Position numbers and translations under genes: made by a program | Source: Arenibacter sp. F26102 | GTDB lineage: Bacteria; Bacteroidota; Bacteroidia; Flavobacteriales; Flavobacteriaceae | Assembly: GCF_023015865.1 (NCBI RefSeq) | Contig: NZ_JALKBC010000021.1 | Coordinates: 1 to 64,000 of the forward strand | DNA: 64,000 bases | Direction: 5' to 3' | Notes under the pieces: model-generated | What the model saw: only the letters and a program-made list of their open reading frames with translations | Database searches by the model: none | Told to the model about the DNA's origin: nothing | In this document: piece by piece, positions 27,341-37,187 of the stretch | Numbering within the stretch: the first letter of the stretch is position 1 | Layout of the letters: the number at the start of each line of letters is the position of its first letter

Positions 27341-28357
27341 CTACTCATCCAATACGGTCTGCCAAAACTGTTTTTGTTCCTCTTTTGAAGGCTGCACCTT
27401 TGGACTCACCAATCTAAATCCAATAAAATTGGAATCGGTGTTCCACCAAAAGCTTTTTGGAATCTGTGGATCCCTCTTTTGCAATTTTAGGCTGGATGCG
27501 ATTCTCGCCGAAGACCTCAGTGTCCTTGCATCATCATCCCATGACCCACCTTTGATCACTCGTGGATGGATTACCGTTGCTTTTACCCAAGGGTTCTTGG
27601 ATTCGGTAAGGGCAAATGCATTTTCCTTATACTCATCCAGGGTCCACTCGGAGACATTCCCGTGCATATCGTAAAGTCCCCAGGGATTGGGCAATTTACT
27701 ACCGACCTTGGCATACTGATTATTGGAGTTTTTATAATACACTGCATATTCGTCCAATTTTGTTACATCATCACCAAAGGAATAGGCGGTATTGGTCCCT
27801 GCCTTGGCGGCATATTCCCATTCCGCCTCTGTCGGCAATCTATAAAACCTGCCCGTAACGGTACTTAACCACTTACAGAATACCAGAGCGGAATAGGCGG
27901 ACATACTTATTGCCGGATAACCAACCTTTCCCATTCCATAGGAAGGGTCCTCATAGGGAGGACTGGGCCTCGTAATGGCATCTATATTATTTAACCTATC
28001 GGCGTCCAAAGTCTGGAACAATTCTTTGTTTTGTTTAAAGAACAATTCAAAAACCTCCCAGCCAAGCTCATACTTGCCCATATAAAAGGCGTCCAGTTCA
28101 ACATCCTTCACAGGGCCTTCATCGGCCTTTCTATCTACCTGGCCCTCTGGACTTCCCATGGTGAATTTTCCTTCGGGAATCAGCACCATTTCAAATGAAA
28201 TATCCGTGACCGGAATATTTTCTGTAAATATTTCTGCGGTATGCATTTTTTTATCGGGCCCAGCTGCAACTGATTTTCCTGATTTACAGGATCCCAAGGA
28301 AATTAGCAATAAGGTAATTAGGAGAAAATTAAATACTCTGGAGGTAATTCTAAGCAT
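27341..28357 (-). CDS. Formylglycine-generating-enzyme (SUMF1)-like lipoprotein without catalytic cysteines
   Basis: A 338-residue lipoprotein from the ATG at 28357 (MLRITSRV; lipobox LISLGSC). An upstream ATG at 28420 would add 21 residues and a second hydrophobic run, which is less likely. The FGE-sulfatase domain spans about residues 55-330: EMVLIPEGKFTMGSPEGQVD, RFYRLPTEAEWEYAAKAG, GLYDMHGNVSEWTLDEY, RVIKGGSWDDDARTLRSSAR and SNFIGFRLVSP. True FGEs carry two cysteines just after GGSW that bind copper; here that stretch is DDDARTLRSSAR with no Cys. It is therefore probably a structural or binding member, as the gliding lipoproteins GldJ/GldK are. No sulfatase gene is nearby. Confidence 0.85.
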   Translation of the reverse strand: MLRITSRVFNFLLITLLLISLGSCKSGKSVAAGPDKKMHTAEIFTENIPVTDISFEMVLIPEGKFTMGSPEGQVDRKADEGPVKDVELDAFYMGKYELGWEVFELFFKQNKELFQTLDADRLNNIDAITRPSPPYEDPSYGMGKVGYPAISMSAYSALVFCKWLSTVTGRFYRLPTEAEWEYAAKAGTNTAYSFGDDVTKLDEYAVYYKNSNNQYAKVGSKLPNPWGLYDMHGNVSEWTLDEYKENAFALTESKNPWVKATVIHPRVIKGGSWDDDARTLRSSARIASSLKLQKRDPQIPKSFWWNTDSNFIGFRLVSPKVQPSKEEQKQFWQTVLDE

Positions 28358-28527
28358 TGATATAATCAGTTTAGGTTGTAACAATAAAAATAATACCACC
28401 CAACCGAATCTCCAAGACATCCCCTTTTTGACCCAACATTAGGCGAATTAACCAACAAAACTTGAATATTGAGCGGCATTTTAACAATTAAAAAAAAACA
28501 AAATTAGAGCCAAAAAGATTCCTATAA

Positions 28528-28566
28528 CAGTACTAATAATCATAAAGCCAATACAAATATTTCAAC
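28528..28566 (-). promoter_or_regulatory. 39-bp conserved upstream element, copy 2
   Basis: This is the partner of 3446-3484, identical at 35 of 39 positions. The mismatches all lie in the middle (positions 14, 16, 19 and 20), while both outer parts are perfect, as expected for a two-part protein binding site. It lies 108-171 bp upstream of the FGE-like gene, depending on its start, and in the same orientation relative to that gene as copy 1 is to its gene. The hybrid regulator gene begins about 630 bp to the right. Confidence 0.55.
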
Positions 28567-28740
28567 TATAGATCCAAAAATTCCAAATTTAAAACAGGGA
28601 AGTAAAACACTAAATTTAGTTTTTCTTATTTGAAATTGTAGTGATATCTGATTGCAACCATTTTGTTGATTTTGCATATGGAAAATAGCAACTCAGATGT
28701 GATTACCTGCGGTGAACGCTGTTCGGCATTTCCATTAAAC

Positions 28741-28769
28741 AAAAAACCACGCCATTAGGCGTGGTTTTG
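28741..28769 (-). terminator. Rho-independent terminator of tRNA-Arg
   Basis: Arms at 28743-28753 and 28758-28768 (AAAACCACGCC with GGCGTGGTTTT) pair over 11 bp around a 4-nt loop. On the minus strand the hairpin ends in a run of Ts. It lies 10 bp past the tRNA's 3' end. Confidence 0.85.
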
Positions 28770-28778
28770 AGAGTGTCG

Positions 28779-28852
<74 letters not shown>

Positions 28853-29193
28853 ATTCACTAAATAAGATAAAATCCGTCTTTAGCGGCTGCAAATATACAA
28901 TTATCATTAATTAATGCGCAACTTAAATCGTAAAAAAAACACCTGCCCATTTCATCATAAAAAACAATGGATATTTGTACCCTGTTTGCCAAATGATTAC
29001 AACTTACAGATATTACTTATCAATTCTGACCAATATATTGCTTAATCATTATCCTTTGCCTACTATAGCTACTGATCCAATTACATATTTTAATATCATA
29101 TGTAGATTTTAATAATTTTTATTCATAAGTTAACATATTATTTGCTGTGGGTATTAAAAATTAAATTTTCGCTAGAAATAAAGTAATCATAAT

Positions 29194-32100
29194 ATGATTC
29201 CAAACTACCTCCGAGTTGTAGCAAACTACGTCTTACTTATTTCTTGTTTAACTCTTCAATCACAAAAACAAGTCTCCTTTCGTCAATTATCCGTTAAAGA
29301 TGGCTTGTCCCAAAATTCGGCTATTTCAATAACTCAAGACCGTACTGGTTTTCTATGGATTGCAACCCAAGATGGTTTAAACAAATATGACGGAAGACAC
29401 TTTGAAAAATACAAACAATATTTTACGGATATAACCAACCCAACTTATAGTAAATTAGGAAAGGTGTTCGTAGATAGCAACGATGAATTATGGACCATAC
29501 CTATATCACAAATACCTCATAAATTAAACAAGAACGCCAACAATTTTGAACCCATTGCCGGATTGGAAGATGCCAGTACCATCTTTGAAGACCAACAAAA
29601 AAACCTTTGGTTCGGAAGTTATTCCACTGGGCTTTATAAGTTATCATCAGGCACCAAGAAAATAGAGCTCATATTAGGCCCCGATAAGGTGAATGGTATA
29701 AATGCGATCACTCAGGACCGCTCAGGAAATCTATGGCTTAGTTGTGAAAAAAATATTGTAAAACTAAATCCAACACAACCAGAGAATATATTTTATTATT
29801 ATCCTGACGGAAATAAAAACTCCCTTTCCAACTATAGCTTTATTCTTTTTGATCATGAAAATAATCAATGGATCGGAACTTTTGGCGAAGGTGTTTGGTA
29901 CAAGGAACCAAAGGACAACCACTTTAAACGCCCGGATATTTTTATTGAAGATGTAAAAAACAGCCTGAATACGATTTATGTGATCACCATGTTACTGGAC
30001 ACTAAAAATCACTTGTGGATAGGCACCTATGGCGATGGACTTTTTAAAATTGATATGGCACAAAGTCAATTAAACCAATACTTGCCCGAGAAACACAATC
30101 CCAAAACCATTCAGTACAAAGATATTCTCAGTATTTATGAAGACTATACGGGAACCATATGGTTCGGAACCGATGGTGCAGGCCTAAATTATTATGACCC
30201 ACTCTTGGAGAAATTCAACTCCGTAATCAACTTTCAAACACCGGAGAATATTAACATAGATGTGGTAAGATCCATAACCTTGGATGAGCAAAACAATGTT
30301 TGGATAGGAACAAGTGGCAAAGGTCTGTCCAGGTTCTCGCCCAAAAAAAATGAATGGCATACCTATCAGACCGATAATAAAAAGGGGCTTAGATCCAATA
30401 GAATCATGAGCCTGCTCAGCGATAATGATGGGGATCTATGGATTGGCACTCAGGAGGGTGGATTACATATTATGGATATCAAGGACAATATAATTGAATA
30501 TCCCAGTCTCAAAGATCTAGAAAATGTTACCGTTTGGTGCATACAGAAAGACACCTATGACAATACCTGGGTAGGTACCAGGGAGAGTGGTCTTTTTAAA
30601 GTAAACAAAAAAAAGGGGGTTTTAAAAAAGTATGAAAAAGACGATACCGGCAACGGACTTCCCTCCAACAATATCAGGGCAATTGCCCAGGAAGCCGGTC
30701 AATGGATATGGGTAGGTACCCAGGACGATGGCATTTGCAAGATAAACCTTAAAACCAATGTCATTAAAGTGTACAGACATGAGCCAGGAAATGCAAATTC
30801 CTTGGCCAGTAACCAAATAAAATCTCTGTACTACGATAATAAAGGAATCTTATGGATCGGCACCAATGGCAGTGGATTATGTGCTCTTGATATTGTAAAT
30901 GACCAAATCTATAATTATACGGTAAAAGAAGGGCTTGCCAATGATGTGGTTTATGCCATATTACCTGACGAACAAAATAATTTATGGTTAAGTTCCAATA
31001 GGGGCATTACCAAATTTTACGTCCCCGAAAAACTGGATTCGACCCCAAAAATTGTCAATTACACCAATTATGACGGACTCGCCACAGAATTTAATACCGG
31101 CGCCTATTTTAAGGCGAGAAATGGCAACCTGTATTTTGGAGGATTGGAAGGCTATTATTGGTTTAACCCTTCGGACATTGAAATAAGCACAGTACTTCCA
31201 AAAACGGTCATCACTAAGTTTGAAGTTTTTAACACGGTAACACCCCTAATTCCCAATATGAAGCTCAACTATAAGGAAAACACTGTTGCTTTTTCATTTG
31301 CCAGTTTACAATACTCCCTTCCCATTAAAAATCAATACCAATTTAAACTTGAGGGTTACGATGCCGATTGGACCTTGTCCGGCAACGAGAATAGTGCAAG
31401 ATATACCAATTTACCCCCGGGCAACTATACTTTTAAGGTTGTATCCAGTAATTATGATGGGGTCTGGAACAATAAGGAGGAATCCTATAGCTTTATTATC
31501 AATAAACCCTGGTACCTGACCAATAGTGCAATTCTAATCTACCTACTACTGTTTTTTACCACTATCTATTTAATATACAGATATTTTAATTGGAGGTGGA
31601 ATATGAACATGCAATTAAAATTGGAACGCCAAGAAACCATTAGATTTAAGGAATTAAACGAATTTAAAGCAAAATTATATTCCAATATTTCCCATGAATT
31701 CAGAACCCCTTTGACCCTAATAAAAGGACCGATCAAAAAACAGCTGGAAAACGATTTAAAGCCCGATTTAAAAAAGGACCTAATGTTGGTAGATAAAAAT
31801 ACCAAAAGGCTTCTAGACTTAGTAAATCAAATGATGGAATTGAATAAATTGGATACCGGTTCCCTCAAACTGAATCCAGAAAAAATACATTTGGGAGGCT
31901 TTATCCTGTCCTTACTGGAACCCTTTGAATATCTAGCCAAAAACAAGAATCTTATTTTCTCCCACACTGTGGGTGCTATGTCCATGACCTTATTTGATCC
32001 GGATATTATGGAAAAGATTGTTGGCAATCTTTTGGGCAATGCCATTAAATATACTTCAGAGGGCGGCAATATAGACTTTAGGGCTGTGGTAGTGGAAACC

Positions 32101-33144
32101 GATCGCTTAATAATAAATGTATCCAACGATATAGACAACATTATAGAAAAAGATACCAATAAATTATTTGAAAGATTCTTTCAGGCTAGTCATACAAACG
32201 AAGGTACAGGAATTGGACTGTCCTTGGTCAAGGAATTGGTGGAACACCTTAAAGGAATCGTCCACGCTTCATACTCCAATGATCATAAAAAAATATTCTT
32301 TAATTTAGAAATTCCCGTCCATCCAATCAAAGATGAAGATATTCCTGAAGAAGTAGTTACATCAATAAGAGATACAGGAAGCATCACCAAAAAAACCAAT
32401 GAAGTCCAGCCTCTAATATTGTTGGTGGAAGACAATGTATCCCTATTAAATTTTATGACTTCCCTTTTGGAGGACAAATACAAGATCATTACTTCCAAAG
32501 ATGGTGTTGAAGGGGTACAAATAGCCCTCAAAAAGATTCCGGATCTTATAATCACAGATCTTATGATGCCCAAATTAAATGGCATAGAACTCTGCAACCA
32601 ATTAATGAACGATGAAAAAACTTCCCATATCCCGATCATAATGCTAACCGGGAAAACCGATCCGGAAAATGAAATTGCAGGCTTCCAAAGTGGTGTAGAG
32701 GAATACATGATAAAGCCTTTTAACCCAAAGACTTTTCGAATAAGAATAGAAAACATTTTAACAACTAGAAAAAAACTGAGGGCACATTACAATAAAGAGA
32801 ATGTTTTTAAGCCCAAGGACATTGCCTTTACCTCAACCGATGAGAAATTCCTACTAAAGGTTGAAGATATCCTGAATAACAATATACAGGATACTGATTT
32901 TTCCGCTGAAAAGTTCAGCCAACTTCTGGGAATGAGCCGAATGCAGTTACATAGAAAATTAATTGCCCTAACCGGTCACAGCACTACCGCATTTATACGT
33001 TTAGAAAGATTAAAGCAAGCACAGAAACTTCTAGAAATACCAGGAATAACCGTAGCGGAAGTGGCTTATACCACCGGATTTAATAATCCATCATATTTTA
33101 TAAAATGCTATAAAAAAACCTTCGGAAAAACTCCTACCTCCTAA
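29194..33144 (+). CDS. Hybrid two-component system regulator (sensor kinase, receiver and AraC output in one chain)
   Basis: A 1316-residue inner-membrane hybrid regulator of the Bacteroidota type. After a signal sequence, residues about 25-690 form a periplasmic two-blade-set beta-propeller of Reg_prop repeats (for example GFLWIATQDGLNKYDG, NLWLSSNRGITKF). A Y_Y_Y domain follows (about 700-765) and a transmembrane helix (about 777-797). The kinase has H834 in ISHEFRTPL, an N box GNLLGNAIKYT and a G box GTGIGLSLVKEL near 1005. The receiver (about 1073-1185) has phospho-acceptor D1122 in ITDLMMPKLNG. An AraC-type DNA-binding domain fills about 1215-1316. Such proteins sense oligosaccharides and switch on polysaccharide utilisation loci. 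No SusC/SusD pair lies next to it, so its regulon is not obvious. Confidence 0.95.
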   Translation: MIPNYLRVVANYVLLISCLTLQSQKQVSFRQLSVKDGLSQNSAISITQDRTGFLWIATQDGLNKYDGRHFEKYKQYFTDITNPTYSKLGKVFVDSNDELWTIPISQIPHKLNKNANNFEPIAGLEDASTIFEDQQKNLWFGSYSTGLYKLSSGTKKIELILGPDKVNGINAITQDRSGNLWLSCEKNIVKLNPTQPENIFYYYPDGNKNSLSNYSFILFDHENNQWIGTFGEGVWYKEPKDNHFKRPDIFIEDVKNSLNTIYVITMLLDTKNHLWIGTYGDGLFKIDMAQSQLNQYLPEKHNPKTIQYKDILSIYEDYTGTIWFGTDGAGLNYYDPLLEKFNSVINFQTPENINIDVVRSITLDEQNNVWIGTSGKGLSRFSPKKNEWHTYQTDNKKGLRSNRIMSLLSDNDGDLWIGTQEGGLHIMDIKDNIIEYPSLKDLENVTVWCIQKDTYDNTWVGTRESGLFKVNKKKGVLKKYEKDDTGNGLPSNNIRAIAQEAGQWIWVGTQDDGICKINLKTNVIKVYRHEPGNANSLASNQIKSLYYDNKGILWIGTNGSGLCALDIVNDQIYNYTVKEGLANDVVYAILPDEQNNLWLSSNRGITKFYVPEKLDSTPKIVNYTNYDGLATEFNTGAYFKARNGNLYFGGLEGYYWFNPSDIEISTVLPKTVITKFEVFNTVTPLIPNMKLNYKENTVAFSFASLQYSLPIKNQYQFKLEGYDADWTLSGNENSARYTNLPPGNYTFKVVSSNYDGVWNNKEESYSFIINKPWYLTNSAILIYLLLFFTTIYLIYRYFNWRWNMNMQLKLERQETIRFKELNEFKAKLYSNISHEFRTPLTLIKGPIKKQLENDLKPDLKKDLMLVDKNTKRLLDLVNQMMELNKLDTGSLKLNPEKIHLGGFILSLLEPFEYLAKNKNLIFSHTVGAMSMTLFDPDIMEKIVGNLLGNAIKYTSEGGNIDFRAVVVETDRLIINVSNDIDNIIEKDTNKLFERFFQASHTNEGTGIGLSLVKELVEHLKGIVHASYSNDHKKIFFNLEIPVHPIKDEDIPEEVVTSIRDTGSITKKTNEVQPLILLVEDNVSLLNFMTSLLEDKYKIITSKDGVEGVQIALKKIPDLIITDLMMPKLNGIELCNQLMNDEKTSHIPIIMLTGKTDPENEIAGFQSGVEEYMIKPFNPKTFRIRIENILTTRKKLRAHYNKENVFKPKDIAFTSTDEKFLLKVEDILNNNIQDTDFSAEKFSQLLGMSRMQLHRKLIALTGHSTTAFIRLERLKQAQKLLEIPGITVAEVAYTTGFNNPSYFIKCYKKTFGKTPTS

Positions 33145-33283
33145 ATCCAAAGGGTTATGGCTTTAAAAAGAGTTACATCTGTACTATCTTATGTTACAAT
33201 TAACTCACTGTTCTTCATACATATAACTGAAATTTGATTTTACAAAAAAGAATCAAGTTTTAATCTTCTAAATATAGTATGAA

Positions 33284-34633
33284 ATGAAAACAACAATGTT
33301 ATGTGCCAGATTATCCATCTTTATATTTCTTTTTTGTTTAGGCTCTGGAATATGCCATGCCCAATTCTTGAAAAGATTAGGGAACAGAGTGGAGAATGCA
33401 GCGGAAGAAGCAGTCTTAAGAAAATCCGAGCAAAAAGTGAACCGCGAAACGGAAAAAGTTATGGACACCATTTTAGATGGTAATAAAGGTACAAAGCAGA
33501 AAAAAAATACCAAGTCCCAGAAGAAAAAAAATGAGACTGATTCCTCTGTTGATAGCGGTGAAGGGCTAACACAAAAAAAAGCAGGATCCAGTACCAATGT
33601 AACAAAACAAAATGAATTTGGGGTGTATAGTAATTTCACCTTTATACCAGGAAATAAGCTTTTGTTTTATGATGATTTTGCAGCTGATGCCAAAGGCGAT
33701 TTCCCTGCAAATTGGGAAACGGGCGGCTCAGGAGAAGTTATTAATACTAATGTTTCCGAAAGCAAATGGCTCTCCCTTATTAGAAGGTCGGGATACATGC
33801 CAAGCATGGAGGACAAACTGCCTGAAAACTATACCATAGAATTTGATTTATCCAATAATGGATACGGTTCCGGAAAGCCTATTAGTAAAATACACTTTGC
33901 ATTCTTAACCAAAAAGGCATATTCCATGGGTGCCGGGGGCACTTTGGCGGAGATAGAAATCCTTCTCTCCCCAAATGGTTTTAATGTAAGAAGCGTATCT
34001 AATTTTGGGGGTGAAGTGGACGTAAAAATTGGAAATGAAATTGACAGGGAAATACCTGAATATCTAAACAGTACGGTCCATATTTCCATTGCCGTAAACA
34101 AAAAAAGGTTGCGAATGTGGGTGAACGAGGAAAAAATGGTGGATTCCCCCAATTTAATACAGGCCAATATTGGTAAATATTTTATTATCCAGGCGATGGA
34201 CGTACTACCGGAAAAAGGTCATTTTGTAGGCATTTCCAACTTCAAAATTGCTGAATCCACAGAAGACCTGCGGTCCTTATTACTCAAAAATGGAAAATTC
34301 AGCACAACAGGAATCTACTTTGATACTGCCGCATCTACAGTAAAGAAGGAGTCATACGGCATATTATTGGACATAGCCAATATGCTTCGTGATAACAACG
34401 ACATCAACCTACAAATAATAGGACATACTGATAATCAAGGTGATGATAATTACAACCAGACACTTTCCGAGAGTAGAGCTGCATCTGTAAAGCAAATTCT
34501 AATTGAAGAGTTTGAAATAGATAAAGACCGATTGCAATTTATGGGCAAAGGAGAAACAGAAGCCGTTGCTGATAATACCACCGAAAAAGGCAGGGCCAAT
34601 AATAGAAGAGTAGAGTTTATTAAAATCAATTAA
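33284..34633 (+). CDS. OmpA-family cell-envelope protein
   Basis: A 449-residue exported protein with a signal peptide (cleavage near GICHAQF). A charged, Lys-rich stretch (residues about 40-110) is followed by a beta-rich middle region of about 200 residues resembling a LamG/jelly-roll fold (FYDDFAADAKGDFPANWETG onward). The C-terminal OmpA-like peptidoglycan-binding domain lies at about 345-449 (GIYFDTAASTVKKESYG, IIGHTDNQGDDNYNQTLSES, GRANNRRVEF). The Asp and Arg that clamp diaminopimelate are present (TDNQGDD, NNRRVEF). It heads a run of nine co-directional envelope genes and probably anchors the set to the cell wall. Similar OmpA proteins are common in the phylum, but the middle region is not one I can name. 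Confidence 0.87.
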   Translation: MKTTMLCARLSIFIFLFCLGSGICHAQFLKRLGNRVENAAEEAVLRKSEQKVNRETEKVMDTILDGNKGTKQKKNTKSQKKKNETDSSVDSGEGLTQKKAGSSTNVTKQNEFGVYSNFTFIPGNKLLFYDDFAADAKGDFPANWETGGSGEVINTNVSESKWLSLIRRSGYMPSMEDKLPENYTIEFDLSNNGYGSGKPISKIHFAFLTKKAYSMGAGGTLAEIEILLSPNGFNVRSVSNFGGEVDVKIGNEIDREIPEYLNSTVHISIAVNKKRLRMWVNEEKMVDSPNLIQANIGKYFIIQAMDVLPEKGHFVGISNFKIAESTEDLRSLLLKNGKFSTTGIYFDTAASTVKKESYGILLDIANMLRDNNDINLQIIGHTDNQGDDNYNQTLSESRAASVKQILIEEFEIDKDRLQFMGKGETEAVADNTTEKGRANNRRVEFIKIN

Positions 34634-34655
34634 AATAACCCTAATATAAATAATC

Positions 34656-35003
34656 ATGAAAAAATCAAAGAAAAGTCAAGTTAGAATAATGTTCATCGCC
34701 AGCAGCTTGGTAGTACTATCCGGGATTGTAAGTTGCAGCAAAGATGATGGTTTAAGCCCTATTGGCTGCAACAATTGGTCGGAAAAATACCTTTCCCAGG
34801 CCGAAACATATTCCAATGCCTCTATAGCCTATAGCAATGACCCAAGCGTGTCCAATTGCAATAAATTGAAAACAGAAGGTCTGAACTATGTAAAATCCCT
34901 AGAGGGAATTTTAAGTTGTGTGCCTACCGTTAATAAATCAGAATTTAATAATGACATAAAAAATTTGAAAGCAGAGATCAACAGCACTGCTTGTGATGAA
35001 TAA
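34656..35003 (+). CDS. Small cysteine-containing lipoprotein, unknown function
   Basis: A 115-residue lipoprotein with lipobox SGIVSC near residue 27. The mature part begins SKDDGLSPIGCNNW and carries four further cysteines (IGCNN, SNCNK, ILSCV, STACDE), likely forming two disulfides in the periplasm. The predicted fold is helical. The gene starts 22 bp after the OmpA-like gene, so it is in the same operon. I do not recognise the family. Confidence 0.65.
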   Translation: MKKSKKSQVRIMFIASSLVVLSGIVSCSKDDGLSPIGCNNWSEKYLSQAETYSNASIAYSNDPSVSNCNKLKTEGLNYVKSLEGILSCVPTVNKSEFNNDIKNLKAEINSTACDE

Positions 35004-35020
35004 TTTCAAAAACTAAGAAG

Positions 35021-35365
35021 ATGGAAACAACAGATAACAAAACAGCAGTAGCAATCGAAGGTAAGAACATTGGTGTTATTGCCTACATCACCATCATTGG
35101 CCTTATTATATCCTTTGTAATGAACAATGACAAAAAGGATGCCTTTGCATCTTACCATATTAAACAATCCCTTGGCTTGGCCTGTACGGGTCTTGCCTTA
35201 GGGGCCATAGGAATGATTCCCATATTGGGGTGGATCATTAATATCCTTGGCATTTTTGTTCTCCTGTATATGTGGATCATAGGATTAATAAACGCTTTTA
35301 ATGGAAAAGAAAGTCCTGTACCCTTGCTAGGAGAGAAATTTATGGAATGGTTTAAAAATATTTAA
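35021..35365 (+). CDS. DUF4870/Tic20-like four-helix membrane protein
   Basis: A 114-residue inner-membrane protein. After a short polar N-terminus, hydrophobic segments IGVIAYITIIGLIISFVM, SLGLACTGLALGAIGMIPIL and ILGIFVLLYMWIIGLINAF are arranged as in DUF4870. The family motif FASYHIKQSL between the first two helices is clear. Function of the family is not established. It lies 17 bp downstream of the small lipoprotein gene. Confidence 0.82.
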   Translation: METTDNKTAVAIEGKNIGVIAYITIIGLIISFVMNNDKKDAFASYHIKQSLGLACTGLALGAIGMIPILGWIINILGIFVLLYMWIIGLINAFNGKESPVPLLGEKFMEWFKNI

Positions 35366-35512
35366 ATAACTAAAGTTCATTTCCATAATTGATACCTAAA
35401 GAAATTATATAAAATAGGCAGTGATGATATCCACATCCACCCCATGACCTAAATGATTACTGGCCAATTGAAAGTTCAAAAGAATACTTTTTAGAACCAA
35501 TAATTACATATC

Positions 35513-35911
35513 ATGCAATTGCAATTTATACTACTATTGGCGGTCTTACTTTTTTCAAGGAACATGAACGGGCAAATGAATTTTTCCAACCTTGACGCCA
35601 ACGGGAGTTTTCCTAAAATCGAGATCAATACGGACAACACAACCCTATTCGCCAAAATAGGAGAAAAAACCAAGCCTTGGTTACATTGGAACGAAGTACC
35701 TAAAAGCATTGAGAGTGGTAATGGCCGTTCTACTTTTAAAATGACCGTTTACAATAACGATGGTATAGCCAATAGAACTTTTGAAATATCATATACCATT
35801 CCTTATGGCCAAAACAATGCCGACCCCACGGCCTACATAAAAGCAACATACATATACAGGGACAAAAGGCCCAATAAGATATTGGAAGAACATTTTAAAC
35901 TAATACAATAA
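35513..35911 (+). CDS. Secreted protein of unknown function
   Basis: A 132-residue protein with an N-terminal hydrophobic signal (QLQFILLLAVLLF) and likely cleavage near NMNGQMN. The mature part is polar, beta-rich and without cysteines: GSFPKIEINTDNTTLFAKIG, then NDGIANRTFEISYTIPYG. No known domain is recognised. It sits in the OmpA-led envelope cluster, 147 bp after DUF4870 and 12 bp before the next lipoprotein gene. Confidence 0.6.
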   Translation: MQLQFILLLAVLLFSRNMNGQMNFSNLDANGSFPKIEINTDNTTLFAKIGEKTKPWLHWNEVPKSIESGNGRSTFKMTVYNNDGIANRTFEISYTIPYGQNNADPTAYIKATYIYRDKRPNKILEEHFKLIQ

Positions 35912-35923
35912 TCAACTATAATT

Positions 35924-36535
35924 ATGGAAACCAATGTAATTTATTTATTGATTGCTCTATTTTTAGGCGCTTGTCAAGATAGTCCTAAAACAGAAAACAA
36001 AGAAGATGGGGACCTACCCCCTATTTCTGTAGTAGAAATGGCCAAGGTTAAGGCTAAAGAGAATATAAAAGAGCAAGAACCTAGCAATAAAGATGTTTGG
36101 AAAGCCTTAAAGAGCACCACACCATTAAGTAGCGAGCAAATTCTACCCTTTTTGCCAAAAATGATAAATGGCCACAAAATGGCAAACCAATATGCCTACC
36201 CAGGGGGCGGGCAAATGGCTACCGGGGGCTATGGCCCCGCAGACAATCAGCACAATTTTTCCATTGAAGATGGTGCCGGGTCCAAGGCCATAGTAAAAAA
36301 CTTTTTCAATAGCTATATACTTAAACTACAAGGACCTGTAGAAACCGAATACATTTATTTGGAACGTGACGGTTACGAGACCATTGCCTTTTTACAGCCT
36401 AAAATCAGTAGGAACCAAATAGCTTTTATCTACAACAACAGGTTCAGGATAAGCTTGGAGGGTCCAGATAAAGCTATTGACCTCTGGTCCTATATCGACT
36501 TTGAAAACCTTAAAAAATTAGATCAATACAAATAA
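35924..36535 (+). CDS. Lipoprotein of unknown family (paralogue A)
   Basis: A 203-residue lipoprotein with lipobox LFLGAC. After an acidic linker it carries TTPLSSEQILPFLPKMINGH, a central FSIEDGAGSKAIVKNFF, and the C-terminal AFIYNNRFRISLEGPDKAID followed by LWSYIDFENLKKL. The same order of blocks appears in the next gene (TPLTNDQLIEAFPKKL, MEILDAAGQKAVGAI, LRFLYANRFYVTLEG, LWKAMGIDNL). The two are therefore diverged tandem paralogues. No function is known to me. Confidence 0.65.
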   Translation: METNVIYLLIALFLGACQDSPKTENKEDGDLPPISVVEMAKVKAKENIKEQEPSNKDVWKALKSTTPLSSEQILPFLPKMINGHKMANQYAYPGGGQMATGGYGPADNQHNFSIEDGAGSKAIVKNFFNSYILKLQGPVETEYIYLERDGYETIAFLQPKISRNQIAFIYNNRFRISLEGPDKAIDLWSYIDFENLKKLDQYK

Positions 36536-36540
36536 AAATT

Positions 36541-37167
36541 ATGAAAAATCTACTAAAATCGGCCCTCGTTATTTTGCTTTTGGTTTCATGTAAAGAAACC
36601 CCAAAAACGTCAGACCCATCAGCATCCAAGATATTGGATGGGGCAATAAATGAAGTTATTGGAAAGAATGACGATATCAATATAAAATATGATAATCTAC
36701 TCAAGGAATTAGGTACCAAGACCCCATTGACCAATGACCAACTAATAGAGGCATTCCCAAAAAAATTGAGCAATCTAAGTTTAGATCCATCAGAACAGAA
36801 CAAAATAGAACCTGAAATTACCGATACCCAACTTGTTTCCGGCAGCTTTGGAGATGAAACTATTAGAATGGAAATTTTGGATGCCGCTGGGCAGAAGGCC
36901 GTTGGTGCCATAATACCCTTAAAAATGTTGCACCTCAACAAGATAACTTCAGAAAGCAACAATACCATAAGATATTCCAAAGTAGAGCGCAACGGAATTT
37001 TAACCTTTGGTACCGATCGGGATGCAGATACAAAAGCAGATTTTCAATCCGACCTTAGGTTTCTTTACGCCAATAGATTTTATGTAACCCTGGAAGGCAA
37101 GGGGATGGACACCGATGCACTTTGGAAAGCCATGGGCATTGATAATTTGGGTGGTTTTAAAAATTAA
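36541..37167 (+). CDS. Lipoprotein of unknown family (paralogue B)
   Basis: A 208-residue lipoprotein with lipobox LLLVSC. It starts 5 bp after paralogue A and shares its block order, including the C-terminal RFYVTLEGKGMDTDALWKAM. The mature part begins with KETPKTSDPS, again like paralogue A's acidic linker. No cysteines remain in the mature part, and no known domain is recognised. Tandem position and shared blocks suggest the two act as a pair or bind related ligands. Confidence 0.65.
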   Translation: MKNLLKSALVILLLVSCKETPKTSDPSASKILDGAINEVIGKNDDINIKYDNLLKELGTKTPLTNDQLIEAFPKKLSNLSLDPSEQNKIEPEITDTQLVSGSFGDETIRMEILDAAGQKAVGAIIPLKMLHLNKITSESNNTIRYSKVERNGILTFGTDRDADTKADFQSDLRFLYANRFYVTLEGKGMDTDALWKAMGIDNLGGFKN

Positions 37168-37187
37168 AATGAATAATACCTAAAGTT

